A stretch of DNA of 64,000 nt from Bacillota bacterium (GCA_023436395.1 JAEZJJ010000017.1:18834-82833); one strand, 5' to 3'; positions 34,713 to 43,718 are shown, numbered from the stretch's first letter. A program made the numbers and translations. Notes: generated by a model not told the origin, from the sequence alone.

Positions 34713-35912
34713 ATGATTAGTGTTGGCATTGATGTTTCAAAAGGAAGTAGTACTGTATGTTTATTAAAACCTTGTGGTGAAGTGCTTTTACCACCTTTTG
34801 AAGTAAAACATACGCAAGAGAACCTTGCTGAATTAGTACGTATTATTAAAGAGTACAATGAAGAAACAAAGATTGTTATGGAGGCAACTGGACATTATCA
34901 TCTTCCTATTCTTTTTGTATTACAAGACCAGGGGCTTTTTGTTTCGGTTGTCAATCCTATGTTGATGAAAAAGTATGCCAGTGTATCTATTCGTAAGGTA
35001 AAAACTGATAGAATGGATGCTTTAAAAATTGCTAAGTTTGGGTTAGATTATTGGATGGATTTAAGAGCATACAGTTTAGAGGATGATGTTTATAGAGAAC
35101 TCAAGTTTCTCTCTAGACAGTACTTTCAGTTAATGAGTATACGTATTAAGTATAAAGTAACCCTTTCAAGTCTTTATGATGAGATAATGCCTGGAATAAA
35201 TACTATTTTATGTTCTCATTCTAGAGACTTTACCAAAGATAGAGTTGTAGACTTTGTACTACATTTTAAACACTACAGCAACATCACTAAGCTAAGTCAA
35301 ACAGCTTTTCTAGCTAAATATGAAAAATGGGCAAAAAAAGAAGGATACCATTTTAACCCCGACAAAGCTAAGCAGCTTTATAATCATGCTCAAAATAGTA
35401 TCACAACTTTGTGTGCTCAAATGGCCTCAACCCAAATGATCACAAAAGAACTCTCACAAGGAATTAAAGCTGTTAATAATTCCTTAAAACAAATATTATC
35501 ACGAATGCAGGTACTTGCCAAGTCATTGCCTGAATATGAAATTATACGGGCTATGCCAGGTGTAGGTGATAACTTAGCCCCTAGATTAATCGCTGAAATA
35601 GGTGATGTAAGACGATTTCATAGTGCTAAGGCCTTAATAGCCTACGCGGGTATTGATACACCGCCACATCAGTCAGGTCAATTTACAGCTGCAAATTGTA
35701 AGATATCTAAGCGTGGTTCAAGCTATTTACGCAAGGTGGGTTATGAAATGATCCTGTGTTTAAAATGTACAGTTCCAAAAGCAGATACAGCAGTATATGA
35801 TTTTATTAAGAAAAAAGAAGCTCAAGGTAAAGCTAAGAAGCAGGCAATGATTGCAGGATTGAATAAGTTTTTGAGAATATACTATGCCAGGGTAAATGAA
35901 GTCACAAGTTAA
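34713..35912 (+). CDS. IS110-family transposase (DEDD recombinase)
   Basis: 399 residues, apparently intact. The N-terminal RuvC-like domain has the acidic set D7 (VGIDVSK), E57 (VMEATGHY), D99 and D102 (KTDRMDALK). A coiled-coil middle leads to the C-terminal Tnp domain with helix-hairpin-helix-like MPGVGDNLAPRLIAEIGD and the serine motif SKRGSSYLRKVGYEM (S336/S337), which carries the proposed nucleophile. GGAGGG lies nine bases before the ATG. It recombines DNA guided by a bridge RNA in characterised relatives. Confidence 0.92.
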   Translation: MISVGIDVSKGSSTVCLLKPCGEVLLPPFEVKHTQENLAELVRIIKEYNEETKIVMEATGHYHLPILFVLQDQGLFVSVVNPMLMKKYASVSIRKVKTDRMDALKIAKFGLDYWMDLRAYSLEDDVYRELKFLSRQYFQLMSIRIKYKVTLSSLYDEIMPGINTILCSHSRDFTKDRVVDFVLHFKHYSNITKLSQTAFLAKYEKWAKKEGYHFNPDKAKQLYNHAQNSITTLCAQMASTQMITKELSQGIKAVNNSLKQILSRMQVLAKSLPEYEIIRAMPGVGDNLAPRLIAEIGDVRRFHSAKALIAYAGIDTPPHQSGQFTAANCKISKRGSSYLRKVGYEMILCLKCTVPKADTAVYDFIKKKEAQGKAKKQAMIAGLNKFLRIYYARVNEVTS

Positions 35913-35934
35913 AATATAATGCAACTTATATTTT

Positions 35935-35962
35935 AAAAAGCTACTTAACCCAGTAGCTTTTT
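35935..35962 (+). terminator. Terminator after the IS110 transposase
   Basis: AAAAAGCTAC / GTAGCTTTTT with an eight-base loop and T-run. A second hairpin ATGCC/GGCAT follows at 35967-35986; it may belong to the element's right end. Confidence 0.7.
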
Positions 35963-36032
35963 AGTCATGCCTATTTTTAAAGGCATAAATTTGTTCAAAA
36001 ATAACTTGACTTACCTTAGCAGGTTTTCAGCG

Positions 36033-36131
36033 GTTCATAAGGATTACGAATTTAGAGCCTCTTAACGGAGTGAGACAGCAGCTGGAAGTAAGTTCCCTAG
36101 CCAGTCTACATAGCGGCTCCTAGCATTACAC
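36033..36131 (+). repeat. ~100-bp interspersed repeat, copy 1
   Basis: From GTTCATAAGGATTACGAATT through GAGTGAGACAGCAGCTGGAA to AGCATTACAC this stretch is over 90% identical, inverted, to 63848-63948. It sits exactly between the IS110 tail and the sugar island. It has no coding potential and does not resemble a terminator. Confidence 0.8.
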
Positions 36132-36141
36132 ATTATTATCC

Positions 36142-37302
36142 TTATTTTTCTGTATATTCCCACGCCTTCCTAAAACGCTCATTTAATCGTTCTGCCGGAA
36201 TTTCATGTGCACGTATTTTAGAAGTCAAACGCTTATGCCATTCTGCATCCTGCCACATTCCTACAAACTGTGGGCAAGCAAAATTGCTGGTTGCAAGCAT
36301 CATCCATTGATTGGTGGAAATTGCCGTCTCCACTCCTATTTCACACAACTCCTTTACCCAATCCCATGGCAACTGCGGATAATCCTTATAATCAATAATC
36401 CCCCAACATTCCGTTGTCGCAAGCATCAGGTTCTGGGCCCCTACATTTTTAGCCAGTTCATGGATTCCATTTATCAGTAGCTGTTTCCAGTAAATCTCCC
36501 TTTCGTGGTAAACCTTCATGCAATTTTTTACCAACAGATGATAAGGCTCCTCACTGAAACGGGGATTGTCTGACTGTCCTACCATTCGATAAAACTCATT
36601 ATCATTCAGCTTTGTCATCCAAATATGATGTTCCACCAAATCAAAAAAAGATAAATCCATTTTACTGTAATATGAAAAATCCAAACAGTCAAAGGAGTAA
36701 CAGAGCGGAATATCCGGATATTGTTCTCTAATCAGTTCTACCGATTTTTTCATAAATTTCATACTCTTCTCTGTATGCCAGTATCCCCATGTACATTCCT
36801 TCGGGTCATTTTCAAAGTAAGGTGCCCAAATATCGCCCGGCCATTCGTTACACAAATCAACGTATAAGACAGTATCCAGTAAGCCTTCCTCCTTTACTAA
36901 ATCAAGTACCGCAAGCCAATTGGCTGCCATTTTTTCCGGAGAAGTTATTTCCATTCTTATATTATCCTCATCCTCACGATACCAACTGGATAAACCCACC
37001 TTAATCTTACGTTCTCTACATTTTCTTAAAAATGTAGGAAGTGCCGGATATAAAGTAATCTTATTAATGTAAGGACTGCCCCAGTCATTAGAGTACCAAA
37101 CCGGAAGTAATGTCCATTCCTTATAAGGGTTCTTTGCTATCAAATGAGGAAATGCATCAATGCGAACAGCATTGTAGCCTCTCTCTACCAACTCATCCAG
37201 TGCCTTATCAATATCTTCAAAGCCGGAACCCAGCCAGTTTCTTTCAATCCATGAGAAATCCCACATAGTAATTGCCAATGCATTATATTTTTTCTTTTTC
37301 AT
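36142..37302 (-). CDS. Cellulase-like glycoside hydrolase-fold protein
   Basis: 386 residues with no signal peptide, so cytoplasmic. TIM-barrel text resembles GH5-type cellulase-like proteins: NAVRIDAFPHL (beta 2), KVGLSSWYRED, then YVDLCNEWPGD with the asparagine-glutamate pair expected of the acid/base residue, DLVEHHIWMT, and ATTECWGIIDY with the likely nucleophile glutamate near residue 303. Last gene of the operon, 55 bases after the isomerase-like gene. It probably cleaves a short glycoside or phosphoglycoside taken up by a transporter not present here. Specific linkage unknown. Confidence 0.65.
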   Translation of the reverse strand: MKKKKYNALAITMWDFSWIERNWLGSGFEDIDKALDELVERGYNAVRIDAFPHLIAKNPYKEWTLLPVWYSNDWGSPYINKITLYPALPTFLRKCRERKIKVGLSSWYREDEDNIRMEITSPEKMAANWLAVLDLVKEEGLLDTVLYVDLCNEWPGDIWAPYFENDPKECTWGYWHTEKSMKFMKKSVELIREQYPDIPLCYSFDCLDFSYYSKMDLSFFDLVEHHIWMTKLNDNEFYRMVGQSDNPRFSEEPYHLLVKNCMKVYHEREIYWKQLLINGIHELAKNVGAQNLMLATTECWGIIDYKDYPQLPWDWVKELCEIGVETAISTNQWMMLATSNFACPQFVGMWQDAEWHKRLTSKIRAHEIPAERLNERFRKAWEYTEK

Positions 37303-37357
37303 AATAGCCTCCTGTTTTTATAATTTACTCTCAATAACCGTATCCACTAAACTATTA

Positions 37358-39100
37358 TTAATGTCTGACATTCGCACGCAACACCTTAATAATGCTTCCA
37401 GGTATTGCCGGTTTAATTGTTACATCGCCTGCCTTTGCCGGAATAATAAAGGTTTCCGCATAATGTACCGTATACGGTTCAAAAGTTCCTGTAGGGCTTT
37501 CGATAATAGCACTCTGCCCGTCCACAAGATTCAGCATTGAAAATTCTCCATCTGACAATATTTCAAACTTATCATCCGCAGTAAATACATGTGTCTCAAT
37601 AAATTCTAATTCATGTAAGCCTGTTTTTACTTCCTTATAATGTTCCTCTTCATGAATCGTCTCAAAGCAATTTACCAGATTCTCCTTAACCCATGCAGTA
37701 TCTCTTTGAAATTGAATTACTTCTTTTCCCTCCTTAATATGGATTGGTCTTGGGATTCCATCCAGACCCACACGATCCCAATCCCAAAGTTTAAATGTGA
37801 AAATGTAAGGTGTGGCACTTATCTCCAGAACCATACAGTTGCTGGAAGAACAGTGTACAGTACCAGCCGGAATTAAAAAATGGTCATGCTTCTTTGCCGG
37901 AAAACGATTCACATATTTTTCTACCGGAAAACATATTTTACCTGTTTGTGCAGTTTCCAAATCCTCAATCATTTCTTTTGGGTTGATGTTCTCTTTTAAT
38001 CCCAGGTATACTCCGCCGTCTTCTTCACAATCTAAAATGTAATAGCTCTCATCCTGTGTATATGCCATACCGAATTTATTGTGAATATAATCCGTTAACG
38101 GGTGAACCTGCAGACTTAAGTTCTGACCTCCCATTGTATCCAAAAAATCAAATCGTATAGGATATTCTGCACCAAATCTTGCGAAATTCTTTTCACCGAT
38201 AAATTCTCGTGGCATATATTGTATTAAATTCATTGCCGGAGACTCAATACGCACATTTCCATATTTTAAGAATATACTGTTTTCTTCTGGAACCCCGTCA
38301 AAACTCCATGCATAATTTTCCTCAGAAGGATCAAGATGACAAACCTCCTTCATCCACTGTCCTCCCCATACACCCGGGTCAAAATAGGGAACCAAACGAA
38401 AAGGCTTTTCCGTCAGCGTTCTCAAACCGACCAGTAATCCTTTTCCGCTTACCATATTGGGAGTGCCCTCTGTATTGGTGTCCAAATAGTAGTCCATCCT
38501 GTCATACAAGGATTTTTTATGCTTATCAGCAATTCTCCACTCAATAAAGAAACCTCTTTTGTATTTCTTCAAAACATCCTCATCATAATTCTTTTGCTTA
38601 TAATTCGGCATTCCTTTACGATAACGAAGCTGTATCTCCCAACGTGCCATATCGGCATATACAAGAACATCACCCTCTGTGATTAAAGAAGCGGCAAAAC
38701 CATATACCAAAACATTACCCTTACTCTCTTCCACCATCTTCTTTGCTTTTTGCAGTTTTTCATCATCAATAAATTCCTTCACTGTTCCGTAATACATAAT
38801 GCCCCGCACTCTGTCTTCTGTCAGAAAAGGCTTCATGCGCTCTGTAAGCTCGTCGCCATCATAAAAAACATCTTTTGAACGGATAATTACATCCAAACCT
38901 ATGCTTTCAGACAGATTCGCTTCCAGTTCCTGCTCGTTTACGCCCGAGTAACAATCTACAACCAATACACGCTTGCCATTCATTGCCTCTTTCAATATGC
39001 TTCCAACAGACTCCCAACCACTCCATGCTGCATCATCAAAACCTTCTATCCGAATTTCCGGATATCTGTCATAATCACTTTTAAACGCTAAATAACTCAT
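37358..39100 (-). CDS. Two-domain protein with C-terminal class I mannose-6-phosphate isomerase-like cupin
   Basis: 580 residues, far longer than a usual ManA (~310-390). Residues ~1-215 are an alpha/beta region with GKRVLVVDCYSG and NVLVYGFAASLI, resembling a nucleoside/uridine-kinase-like fold that lacks a proper GxxxxGKS loop. Residues ~225-580 have type I phosphomannose isomerase features: LRTLTEKPFRLVPYFDP, GGQNLSLQVHP, DESYYILDCEEDGGVYLGLK, and the zinc-ligand segment HFLIPAGTVHCSSSNCMVLEI. It probably interconverts ketose and aldose phosphates in the island's pathway. Three bases after the cupin gene. Confidence 0.7.
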   Translation of the reverse strand: MSYLAFKSDYDRYPEIRIEGFDDAAWSGWESVGSILKEAMNGKRVLVVDCYSGVNEQELEANLSESIGLDVIIRSKDVFYDGDELTERMKPFLTEDRVRGIMYYGTVKEFIDDEKLQKAKKMVEESKGNVLVYGFAASLITEGDVLVYADMARWEIQLRYRKGMPNYKQKNYDEDVLKKYKRGFFIEWRIADKHKKSLYDRMDYYLDTNTEGTPNMVSGKGLLVGLRTLTEKPFRLVPYFDPGVWGGQWMKEVCHLDPSEENYAWSFDGVPEENSIFLKYGNVRIESPAMNLIQYMPREFIGEKNFARFGAEYPIRFDFLDTMGGQNLSLQVHPLTDYIHNKFGMAYTQDESYYILDCEEDGGVYLGLKENINPKEMIEDLETAQTGKICFPVEKYVNRFPAKKHDHFLIPAGTVHCSSSNCMVLEISATPYIFTFKLWDWDRVGLDGIPRPIHIKEGKEVIQFQRDTAWVKENLVNCFETIHEEEHYKEVKTGLHELEFIETHVFTADDKFEILSDGEFSMLNLVDGQSAIIESPTGTFEPYTVHYAETFIIPAKAGDVTIKPAIPGSIIKVLRANVRH

Positions 39101-39102
39101 AT

Positions 39103-39654
39103 CTATCGCTCCTTACATATAATCTTTCCGTTTTCCTTAAACACTCTGTATGTAAATTCTTTCTTTTCAATCGCTTCGTAATCATGACCTGCTACAGGTG
39201 GCCAGCAGGCACCCACTTTTAATCGTTCCTCACCGGTATTAATTAAACGATGAGCAAGCTTTCCACTGATATGATGAAGTGAACCTTTAAACACCTTTTC
39301 TGCGTGACAATTGCCATCTTCATCCATTAGCAGCAGAAGCCCTTCTCCTCCAAGGCCAAAATAATATTCTGCACAATTCTTATCCTGATGGAAATGACCT
39401 CTGGTCATATTACATTCACCTACAACATATACAGGTTCAAGGATAGTCAATCCCCATAATAATTCTCCTGAAATCATATCATCAATTTCTTGGAAAGAAT
39501 ACACAGTGTACATTAAAGTATCCTTAGGTATATTCTCGCTATTTTCATAGATATTACTAATCTGCTCAAATGTCTTTTTATAACACTTTACATCTGCTCC
39601 CTCTATTACGCCCTCATACATATCATGAATTACTTTAGGTTCAAATATTTTCAT
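39103..39654 (-). CDS. Cupin-type glucose-6-phosphate isomerase
   Basis: 183 residues with the metal-binding cupin signature RGHFHQDKNCAEYYFGLGGEG: two histidines and one glutamate, with the fourth ligand in KLAHRLINTG. This is the PGI cupin family (Pyrococcus-type), which interconverts glucose 6-phosphate and fructose 6-phosphate. It stands between the second PGI-like cupin (40-base gap) and the ManA-like gene (three bases). Confidence 0.8.
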   Translation of the reverse strand: MKIFEPKVIHDMYEGVIEGADVKCYKKTFEQISNIYENSENIPKDTLMYTVYSFQEIDDMISGELLWGLTILEPVYVVGECNMTRGHFHQDKNCAEYYFGLGGEGLLLLMDEDGNCHAEKVFKGSLHHISGKLAHRLINTGEERLKVGACWPPVAGHDYEAIEKKEFTYRVFKENGKIICKER

Positions 39655-39694
39655 ATTGCCATCCTTTCTATCAATTAAGTATATTAATGGGTTT

Positions 39695-40480
39695 CTACGG
39701 TATAAAATTCAGCCATTTCTCATTTGCCAGCGCCGGTTTGGATACAAATAAAAATCTATCCGGGTCCTCCTGAAACTGTGTATAGATTGGCTTTCCCTGC
39801 TCTAATCCAAACTCATCATAAACACGTGGTTTTTTAATGATAAGCTTGCTTTCTTCGTAATTCTTATTTGGAATAAACTGCATTTCCCCATCCTCAATAA
39901 CAGGAAACCAAGCTACCCCTTTATGTGCTCTTACGCCTTGATAATCAAAACCATAATCCCGAACACACCAGGCACCGAATGTCATATTCTGTGTTACATC
40001 AGCTACAATGGTACAATGTGCCCAGCCGGGAGGAACAATAACCACCTCGCTGGGTTCTGCCATAACCGCAAAGCATCGTCCCGGATTATCTTCAGCATAC
40101 TCCTGCATATATATGCAGGCCTTTCCGCTCCAAATCTCATATACCTCGCAGGTAGATGCATTGCAAGATAAAGAAACTGCATGGATATGTCCCTGAGATC
40201 TTACAGGCTCCTTGCCAAGAAGTCCTTTTGCATAAGTCACTGCTCCGTACAAGAGATTTCTTTCAAGCATCTGCTCACGGTCTGCCAGATTTCCCACATC
40301 CATAGCAATAGAATATACAATATCCGGACCTATACAATCAGGTTCCATTAAAGAAGAGCGAATAGCCGCTAATTCACGATTCTCAGGTGTGGGTCCGAAT
40401 ACGCTCTCTCCATAATTGAAGCTTAAAAGGGTATAAGTTGGCTCTATTTGAAATCCGGGATAAAATTTCAAGTCATTCAT
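39695..40480 (-). CDS. Second PGI-type cupin isomerase
   Basis: 261 residues. The metal site reads RSQGHIHAVSLSCNASTCEVYEIWSG, with GHIH and E as ligands, and VPPGWAHCTIVAD gives the last histidine. The N-terminal extension (FYPGFQIEPTYTLLSFNYGE) and C-terminal extension (KPRVYDEFGLEQGKPIYTQF) make it larger than the neighbour. Probably also a sugar-phosphate isomerase, with a different substrate. It overlaps the ROK kinase gene by four bases. Confidence 0.7.
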   Translation of the reverse strand: MNDLKFYPGFQIEPTYTLLSFNYGESVFGPTPENRELAAIRSSLMEPDCIGPDIVYSIAMDVGNLADREQMLERNLLYGAVTYAKGLLGKEPVRSQGHIHAVSLSCNASTCEVYEIWSGKACIYMQEYAEDNPGRCFAVMAEPSEVVIVPPGWAHCTIVADVTQNMTFGAWCVRDYGFDYQGVRAHKGVAWFPVIEDGEMQFIPNKNYEESKLIIKKPRVYDEFGLEQGKPIYTQFQEDPDRFLFVSKPALANEKWLNFIP

Positions 40481-41451
40481 ACACTTCTCTCCTTTTCTTT
40501 ATTTTCTAAGTAATTGCCCAATGTAGCCGCACCGATAATTCCTGCATCATTTCCCAATGCGGTACATTCTATCTTGGGCAGGTAAAGCTTCTTCTTTGCA
40601 AAACTGTTTTCATAAACATAATCTCGCAAAGGGCTAAGCAATACTTCCTTTTGCTCACTGATACCTCCACCAATCAGAATTTTCTCCGGGCGAAACACAT
40701 TAATCAAATTTGCAATTCCATCTCCTAAGCTCTCAACATATTCTCTGACAATATCCTGCGCTATCGGATCATTTTCTTTTGCAGCATCAAATACTGTTTT
40801 TCCGGTAATTCCATTCTGCTTTCGAACATAGTCAGCCAGCAGTGAATCAGGATGTTTCAGAACACTGCTCCTTGTTATTTGAATCAATGCACTTGCAGAC
40901 GCATAAGCCTCCAGACATCCCCGTCTTCCACAGCTACACTTTCTCCCATTTCTCCGTATTACCATGTGTCCTAAGATTCCACCACCCTTTTCATAATTCA
41001 AAAGCTTACCATCTGTTAAAACGCATCCTCCTACTCCTGTTCCCAAAGTAAGTAATACCACATGTTTACATTTTCTTGCAGCTCCGGCTTCTACTTCACC
41101 AATCAATGCACACTGTGCATCATTTGCCATTAATATTGGAAATGAAAAATGTTCTTTCATCATATCTACAAGTGGCACATTTTCCCACATAAAGTTATTG
41201 GAAAACAATACAACACCATCCCCTATATCAATTGCCCCGGGACTCCCCACCCCCAAAATCATAATCTGCTCTCTGGGAATTTTACTTTCTTCAATTAACC
41301 GATTTATCAGAAATATCATTCTGTTTACGGTATATTCTGCAGTTTCTCCTGTATTCGTCAGCTCACTGTACTGACGAATAATCTCAGATTGCTCATTCAC
41401 AATACCTATCTTAATATTAGTACCGCCAATATCCATTCCTATCCTATACAT
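40477..41451 (-). CDS. ROK family sugar kinase
   Basis: 324 residues beginning MYRIGMDIGGTNIKIGIVNE, the ATP-binding DxGGTxxK motif of ROK kinases. The zinc motif GRKCSCGRRGCLEAYASASA is complete, and GTGVGGCVLTDGKLL and IGGGISEQ follow. It phosphorylates glucose or another hexose and feeds the isomerases behind it. It has no DNA-binding domain, so it is an enzyme. First gene of the island operon; a LacI operator lies 58 bases upstream. Confidence 0.88.
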   Translation of the reverse strand: MYRIGMDIGGTNIKIGIVNEQSEIIRQYSELTNTGETAEYTVNRMIFLINRLIEESKIPREQIMILGVGSPGAIDIGDGVVLFSNNFMWENVPLVDMMKEHFSFPILMANDAQCALIGEVEAGAARKCKHVVLLTLGTGVGGCVLTDGKLLNYEKGGGILGHMVIRRNGRKCSCGRRGCLEAYASASALIQITRSSVLKHPDSLLADYVRKQNGITGKTVFDAAKENDPIAQDIVREYVESLGDGIANLINVFRPEKILIGGGISEQKEVLLSPLRDYVYENSFAKKKLYLPKIECTALGNDAGIIGAATLGNYLENKEKERSV

Positions 41452-41508
41452 TACATCCCTCCTTCTTTATTCTCTTTAAAATCCAATATATTTTTCAATT
41501 TCACATGC

Positions 41509-41520
41509 GTGCTCGTGCAC
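41509..41520 (-). promoter_or_regulatory. LacI-type operator upstream of the ROK-isomerase operon
   Basis: GTGCTCGTGCAC, extendable to CGTGC-TCGT-GCACG (41508-41521), matches the site in front of the lacI gene in 11 of 12 positions. It lies about 60 bases upstream of the ROK kinase ATG and just after the lacI terminator. Confidence 0.75.
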
Positions 41521-41530
41521 GATTTTTTCT

Positions 41531-41561
41531 AAAAACTATACCACCACATTGGGTGGTATAG
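41531..41561 (-). terminator. Terminator of the lacI gene
   Basis: CTATACCACC (41536-41545) pairs perfectly with GGTGGTATAG (41552-41561); the minus strand continues with TTTTTAGAAAAAA. It lies five bases beyond the lacI stop and isolates it from the operon. Confidence 0.8.
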
Positions 41562-41565
41562 AAAT

Positions 41566-42609
41566 TTATTCCTCATCTAAACATTCTTTGGTTACAATCG
41601 CCAGTTGTGTATATATATTTCCTAATTCTATTGTTTCCCCATAGGCTACATATTTTGCAAGAAGCTGCACACTGTCATATCCCTGTTTAAAAGGTTCTTG
41701 GGTTATCGTTGCATCCACAATTCCATCCCGCAATCCCTGCTTTACTTCCGGAATCATATCATATGTAATTACCCGTAAATCTGATGCACGTCCGGAATCT
41801 CTTACCGCATTAACTGCACCTGCCATACCAGCTCCAAGTACACAGAGTACATCCAGATTAGATTGTTCTTTCAAGATTTTCTCTACCAGAAGATAGGAAT
41901 CCTCTTCATTATTCTCATTATAATGAAGTGCATTTATTTTAATATTAGGATAATATTCTTCCAATCTTTCAAGTAATCCACCAGTTCTTCTTAATACAGC
42001 ATAATTTCGCTGTGAACCTGCAATAACCCCGATAACCATTTCTCTTCCGTCTGCCATAAGCCCTAATAATCCGGCCAAAACAACTCCACTTTTTCGAAAC
42101 CGACAGCCTACGTAAGCAGCTCTTAGGGTACCAGGAATATCTGAATTGACTGTAATAATTTTAATTCCCGCTTCAGACAATTCGTTAATTTTCTCAGTTA
42201 CTTCAAGACTATATATAGGCGTCATAACAATTCCGCCAACGCCTTCTGCTTTCATCGAATCCATGATAGCAACCTGCTCTTCGACACAGGTATAATTCTG
42301 CTGAATGCGGATTACACTTTCCAATCCGAATTTAGCATACTCTGCAAGTGCCGTTCTTACTCCGTCTAAGACTTCCTCAAAAAAGGCATTGCTTTCAGAT
42401 ACTAAGATGATTCCAATTTTCTTTGTTGCATATTGGCGATCTGACAGCATCTTCGCAGCATAGTTGGGTCTATATCCGAGCTCCTTAGCCACTTCACGAA
42501 TCCGCATGGCAACTTCCGGTTTGATACCGCTTCGACCATTTAGAGCACGATCTACGGTTCCTCTTGATACTCCTGCAACTTCTGCAATTTGTTTAATAGT
42601 TACACCCAT
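41566..42609 (-). CDS. LacI family transcriptional regulator of the sugar island
   Basis: 347 residues. The LacI helix-turn-helix and hinge are typical: TIKQIAEVAGVSRGTVDRAL, ALNGRSGIKPEV, ELGYRPNYAAKML. The C-terminal part is a periplasmic-binding-protein-like sensor with IGIILVSESNAFFEEVLDGV and IVMTPIY. RGTVDRALN (D in place of the usual S in VSRALN) groups it with RbsR-like, sugar-ABC-linked regulators. It has its own promoter and operator and a terminator, and very probably represses the ROK-isomerase operon until a sugar binds. Confidence 0.88.
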   Translation of the reverse strand: MGVTIKQIAEVAGVSRGTVDRALNGRSGIKPEVAMRIREVAKELGYRPNYAAKMLSDRQYATKKIGIILVSESNAFFEEVLDGVRTALAEYAKFGLESVIRIQQNYTCVEEQVAIMDSMKAEGVGGIVMTPIYSLEVTEKINELSEAGIKIITVNSDIPGTLRAAYVGCRFRKSGVVLAGLLGLMADGREMVIGVIAGSQRNYAVLRRTGGLLERLEEYYPNIKINALHYNENNEEDSYLLVEKILKEQSNLDVLCVLGAGMAGAVNAVRDSGRASDLRVITYDMIPEVKQGLRDGIVDATITQEPFKQGYDSVQLLAKYVAYGETIELGNIYTQLAIVTKECLDEE

Positions 42610-42622
42610 GAATCACACCTCC

Positions 42623-42673
42623 GTGCTCGAGCACTTTTTTCTACATATTATCATAGGCACCCCCTTCCGTCAA
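42623..42673 (-). promoter_or_regulatory. lacI promoter and palindromic operator
   Basis: Minus-strand TTGACG (42668-42673), 17-base spacer and TAATAT (42645-42650) form the promoter. The perfect palindrome GTGCTCGAGCAC (42623-42634) sits just downstream of the start site and 13 bases before the ATG, so bound repressor would block transcription of its own gene. Confidence 0.8.
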
Positions 42674-42695
42674 GTATTAATTAAAACAGAAGCTT

Positions 42696-43095
42696 TTATT
42701 CTTGGCATGCATCCGCGTGAAAAATAATCCCCAACTGTCCTTTCACCTCATCAATCAAGTGTAGAGTATCTACCGAATATTTTTGATATGTATCCGGATA
42801 CTCTGCAACTCGAACAATACTTGTAAATTCTTGAATCTCGTATTGTATGTCCTGCTCTGATACCGTCATTTCTATGTTTTTCATATTCTTACCAATTCTA
42901 CAACAAATATCTTTTGGAGCAGCTATATCCATAAAACTAATAACTCCATATGACAAACTCACCTGTCTGATAGGTGCTATTTCCTTCAGTTTCTCCCTGA
43001 TTATCTGATAAGCAGGATGAAATACAGGACGCATAGTCTCAATCAAAAAAACACCGTTCTCTTTGACACACCAAAACATCGCCTCTGCTTTGGTA
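42696..43095 (-). pseudogene. Truncated Gfo/Idh/MocA oxidoreductase remnant
   Basis: The open frame 42696-43079 (127 residues) reads ENGVFLIETMRPVFHPAYQ, the middle of a Gfo/Idh protein (normally 'K-G-flmEamw-rf-P'), and continues in frame upstream as VTKAEAM without a start. It then jumps to IVRVAEYPDTYQKYSVDTLH, the family's C-terminus. The N-terminal Rossmann domain and about 130 middle residues are missing. The composition break lies near 43095, so the island boundary runs through this gene. Confidence 0.55.
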
Positions 43096-43177
43096 ACAAT
43101 TATTACTAGAATCTTGAATCTTAATATTTTAATGCACTCACTACCTAGTTTCCTTTAAATCTCTATCCTCTTTTTCT

Positions 43178-43525
43178 TTATTCCTCATAAAGTGCCCCAC
43201 TGTTTTCTTTATTAAGAGTTCCTTCTAGTTCAATCATTAAGAATCTTGTGAGTTCCTTAACTACTGGGCGATGAACTACTCCTTTAGGTACAATAATGAA
43301 TTCTCCTGCATTTAGCGGAATAAGCCCTTCTTGTGTTTCTAATTCAAAACTTCCTTCTATTACATAAAACAATTCATCTGAGTGTTCATGGATATGAAAA
43401 TCTAAGGTTCTATTTTCTACATTTACTACACTTAATGCATGCTCATTTAAAAATCCTACTTTTTTATACACATATAAGTCTTTTACCTCATTGACTTCCT
43501 TTAAAAGATTTACTTTATGTAACAT
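43178..43525 (-). CDS. Small cupin domain protein
   Basis: 115 residues, a single beta-barrel cupin: FHIHEHSDELFYVIEGSFEL (ligands H, H and E) and the second motif LNAGEFIIVPKGVVHRPV with the last histidine. Such small cupins bind a metal and a small ligand; the reaction is unknown. Composition is host-like. It has AGAGGAGG upstream and appears monocistronic. The 250-base gap to the next gene holds the divergent promoters only. Confidence 0.75.
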   Translation of the reverse strand: MLHKVNLLKEVNEVKDLYVYKKVGFLNEHALSVVNVENRTLDFHIHEHSDELFYVIEGSFELETQEGLIPLNAGEFIIVPKGVVHRPVVKELTRFLMIELEGTLNKENSGALYEE

Positions 43526-43718
43526 ACCATTCCTCCTCTATATAATTTTATTTATCTTAATAATATGATATATTTATCTCCTCAATTTGTGAAATGAATT
43601 ATTTCTATTAAAATAATCGAAATTATTGATTATATTAGATAGTACCTCTTATTATTGTCTCTTACTTCACAATATTTTTAGTACTCAGTAGATTTTAAAG
43701 TTCAAAATTTCTAATAAA

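Larger units (their letters stand above)
34480..36000 (+). mobile_element. IS110-family insertion element (ends approximate)
   Basis: It consists of a long structured upstream region, a single DEDD transposase gene and a short downstream tail with a hairpin. IS110 elements lack terminal inverted repeats, so the ends cannot be fixed from one copy. The given limits bracket the structured leader and the two hairpins after the gene. Confidence 0.5.
36132..43095. other. Horizontally acquired sugar-phosphate island (composition shift)
   Basis: Across this interval codons such as GCC, CCG, GGC and TCC and words such as GCCGG are much commoner than in the AT-rich flanks, and ribosome sites and operator style differ. 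The left side abuts an IS110 element and an interspersed repeat; the right side ends inside a broken oxidoreductase gene. No transporter or integrase is included. I infer transfer from a related, GC-richer gut clostridium. Confidence 0.6.
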
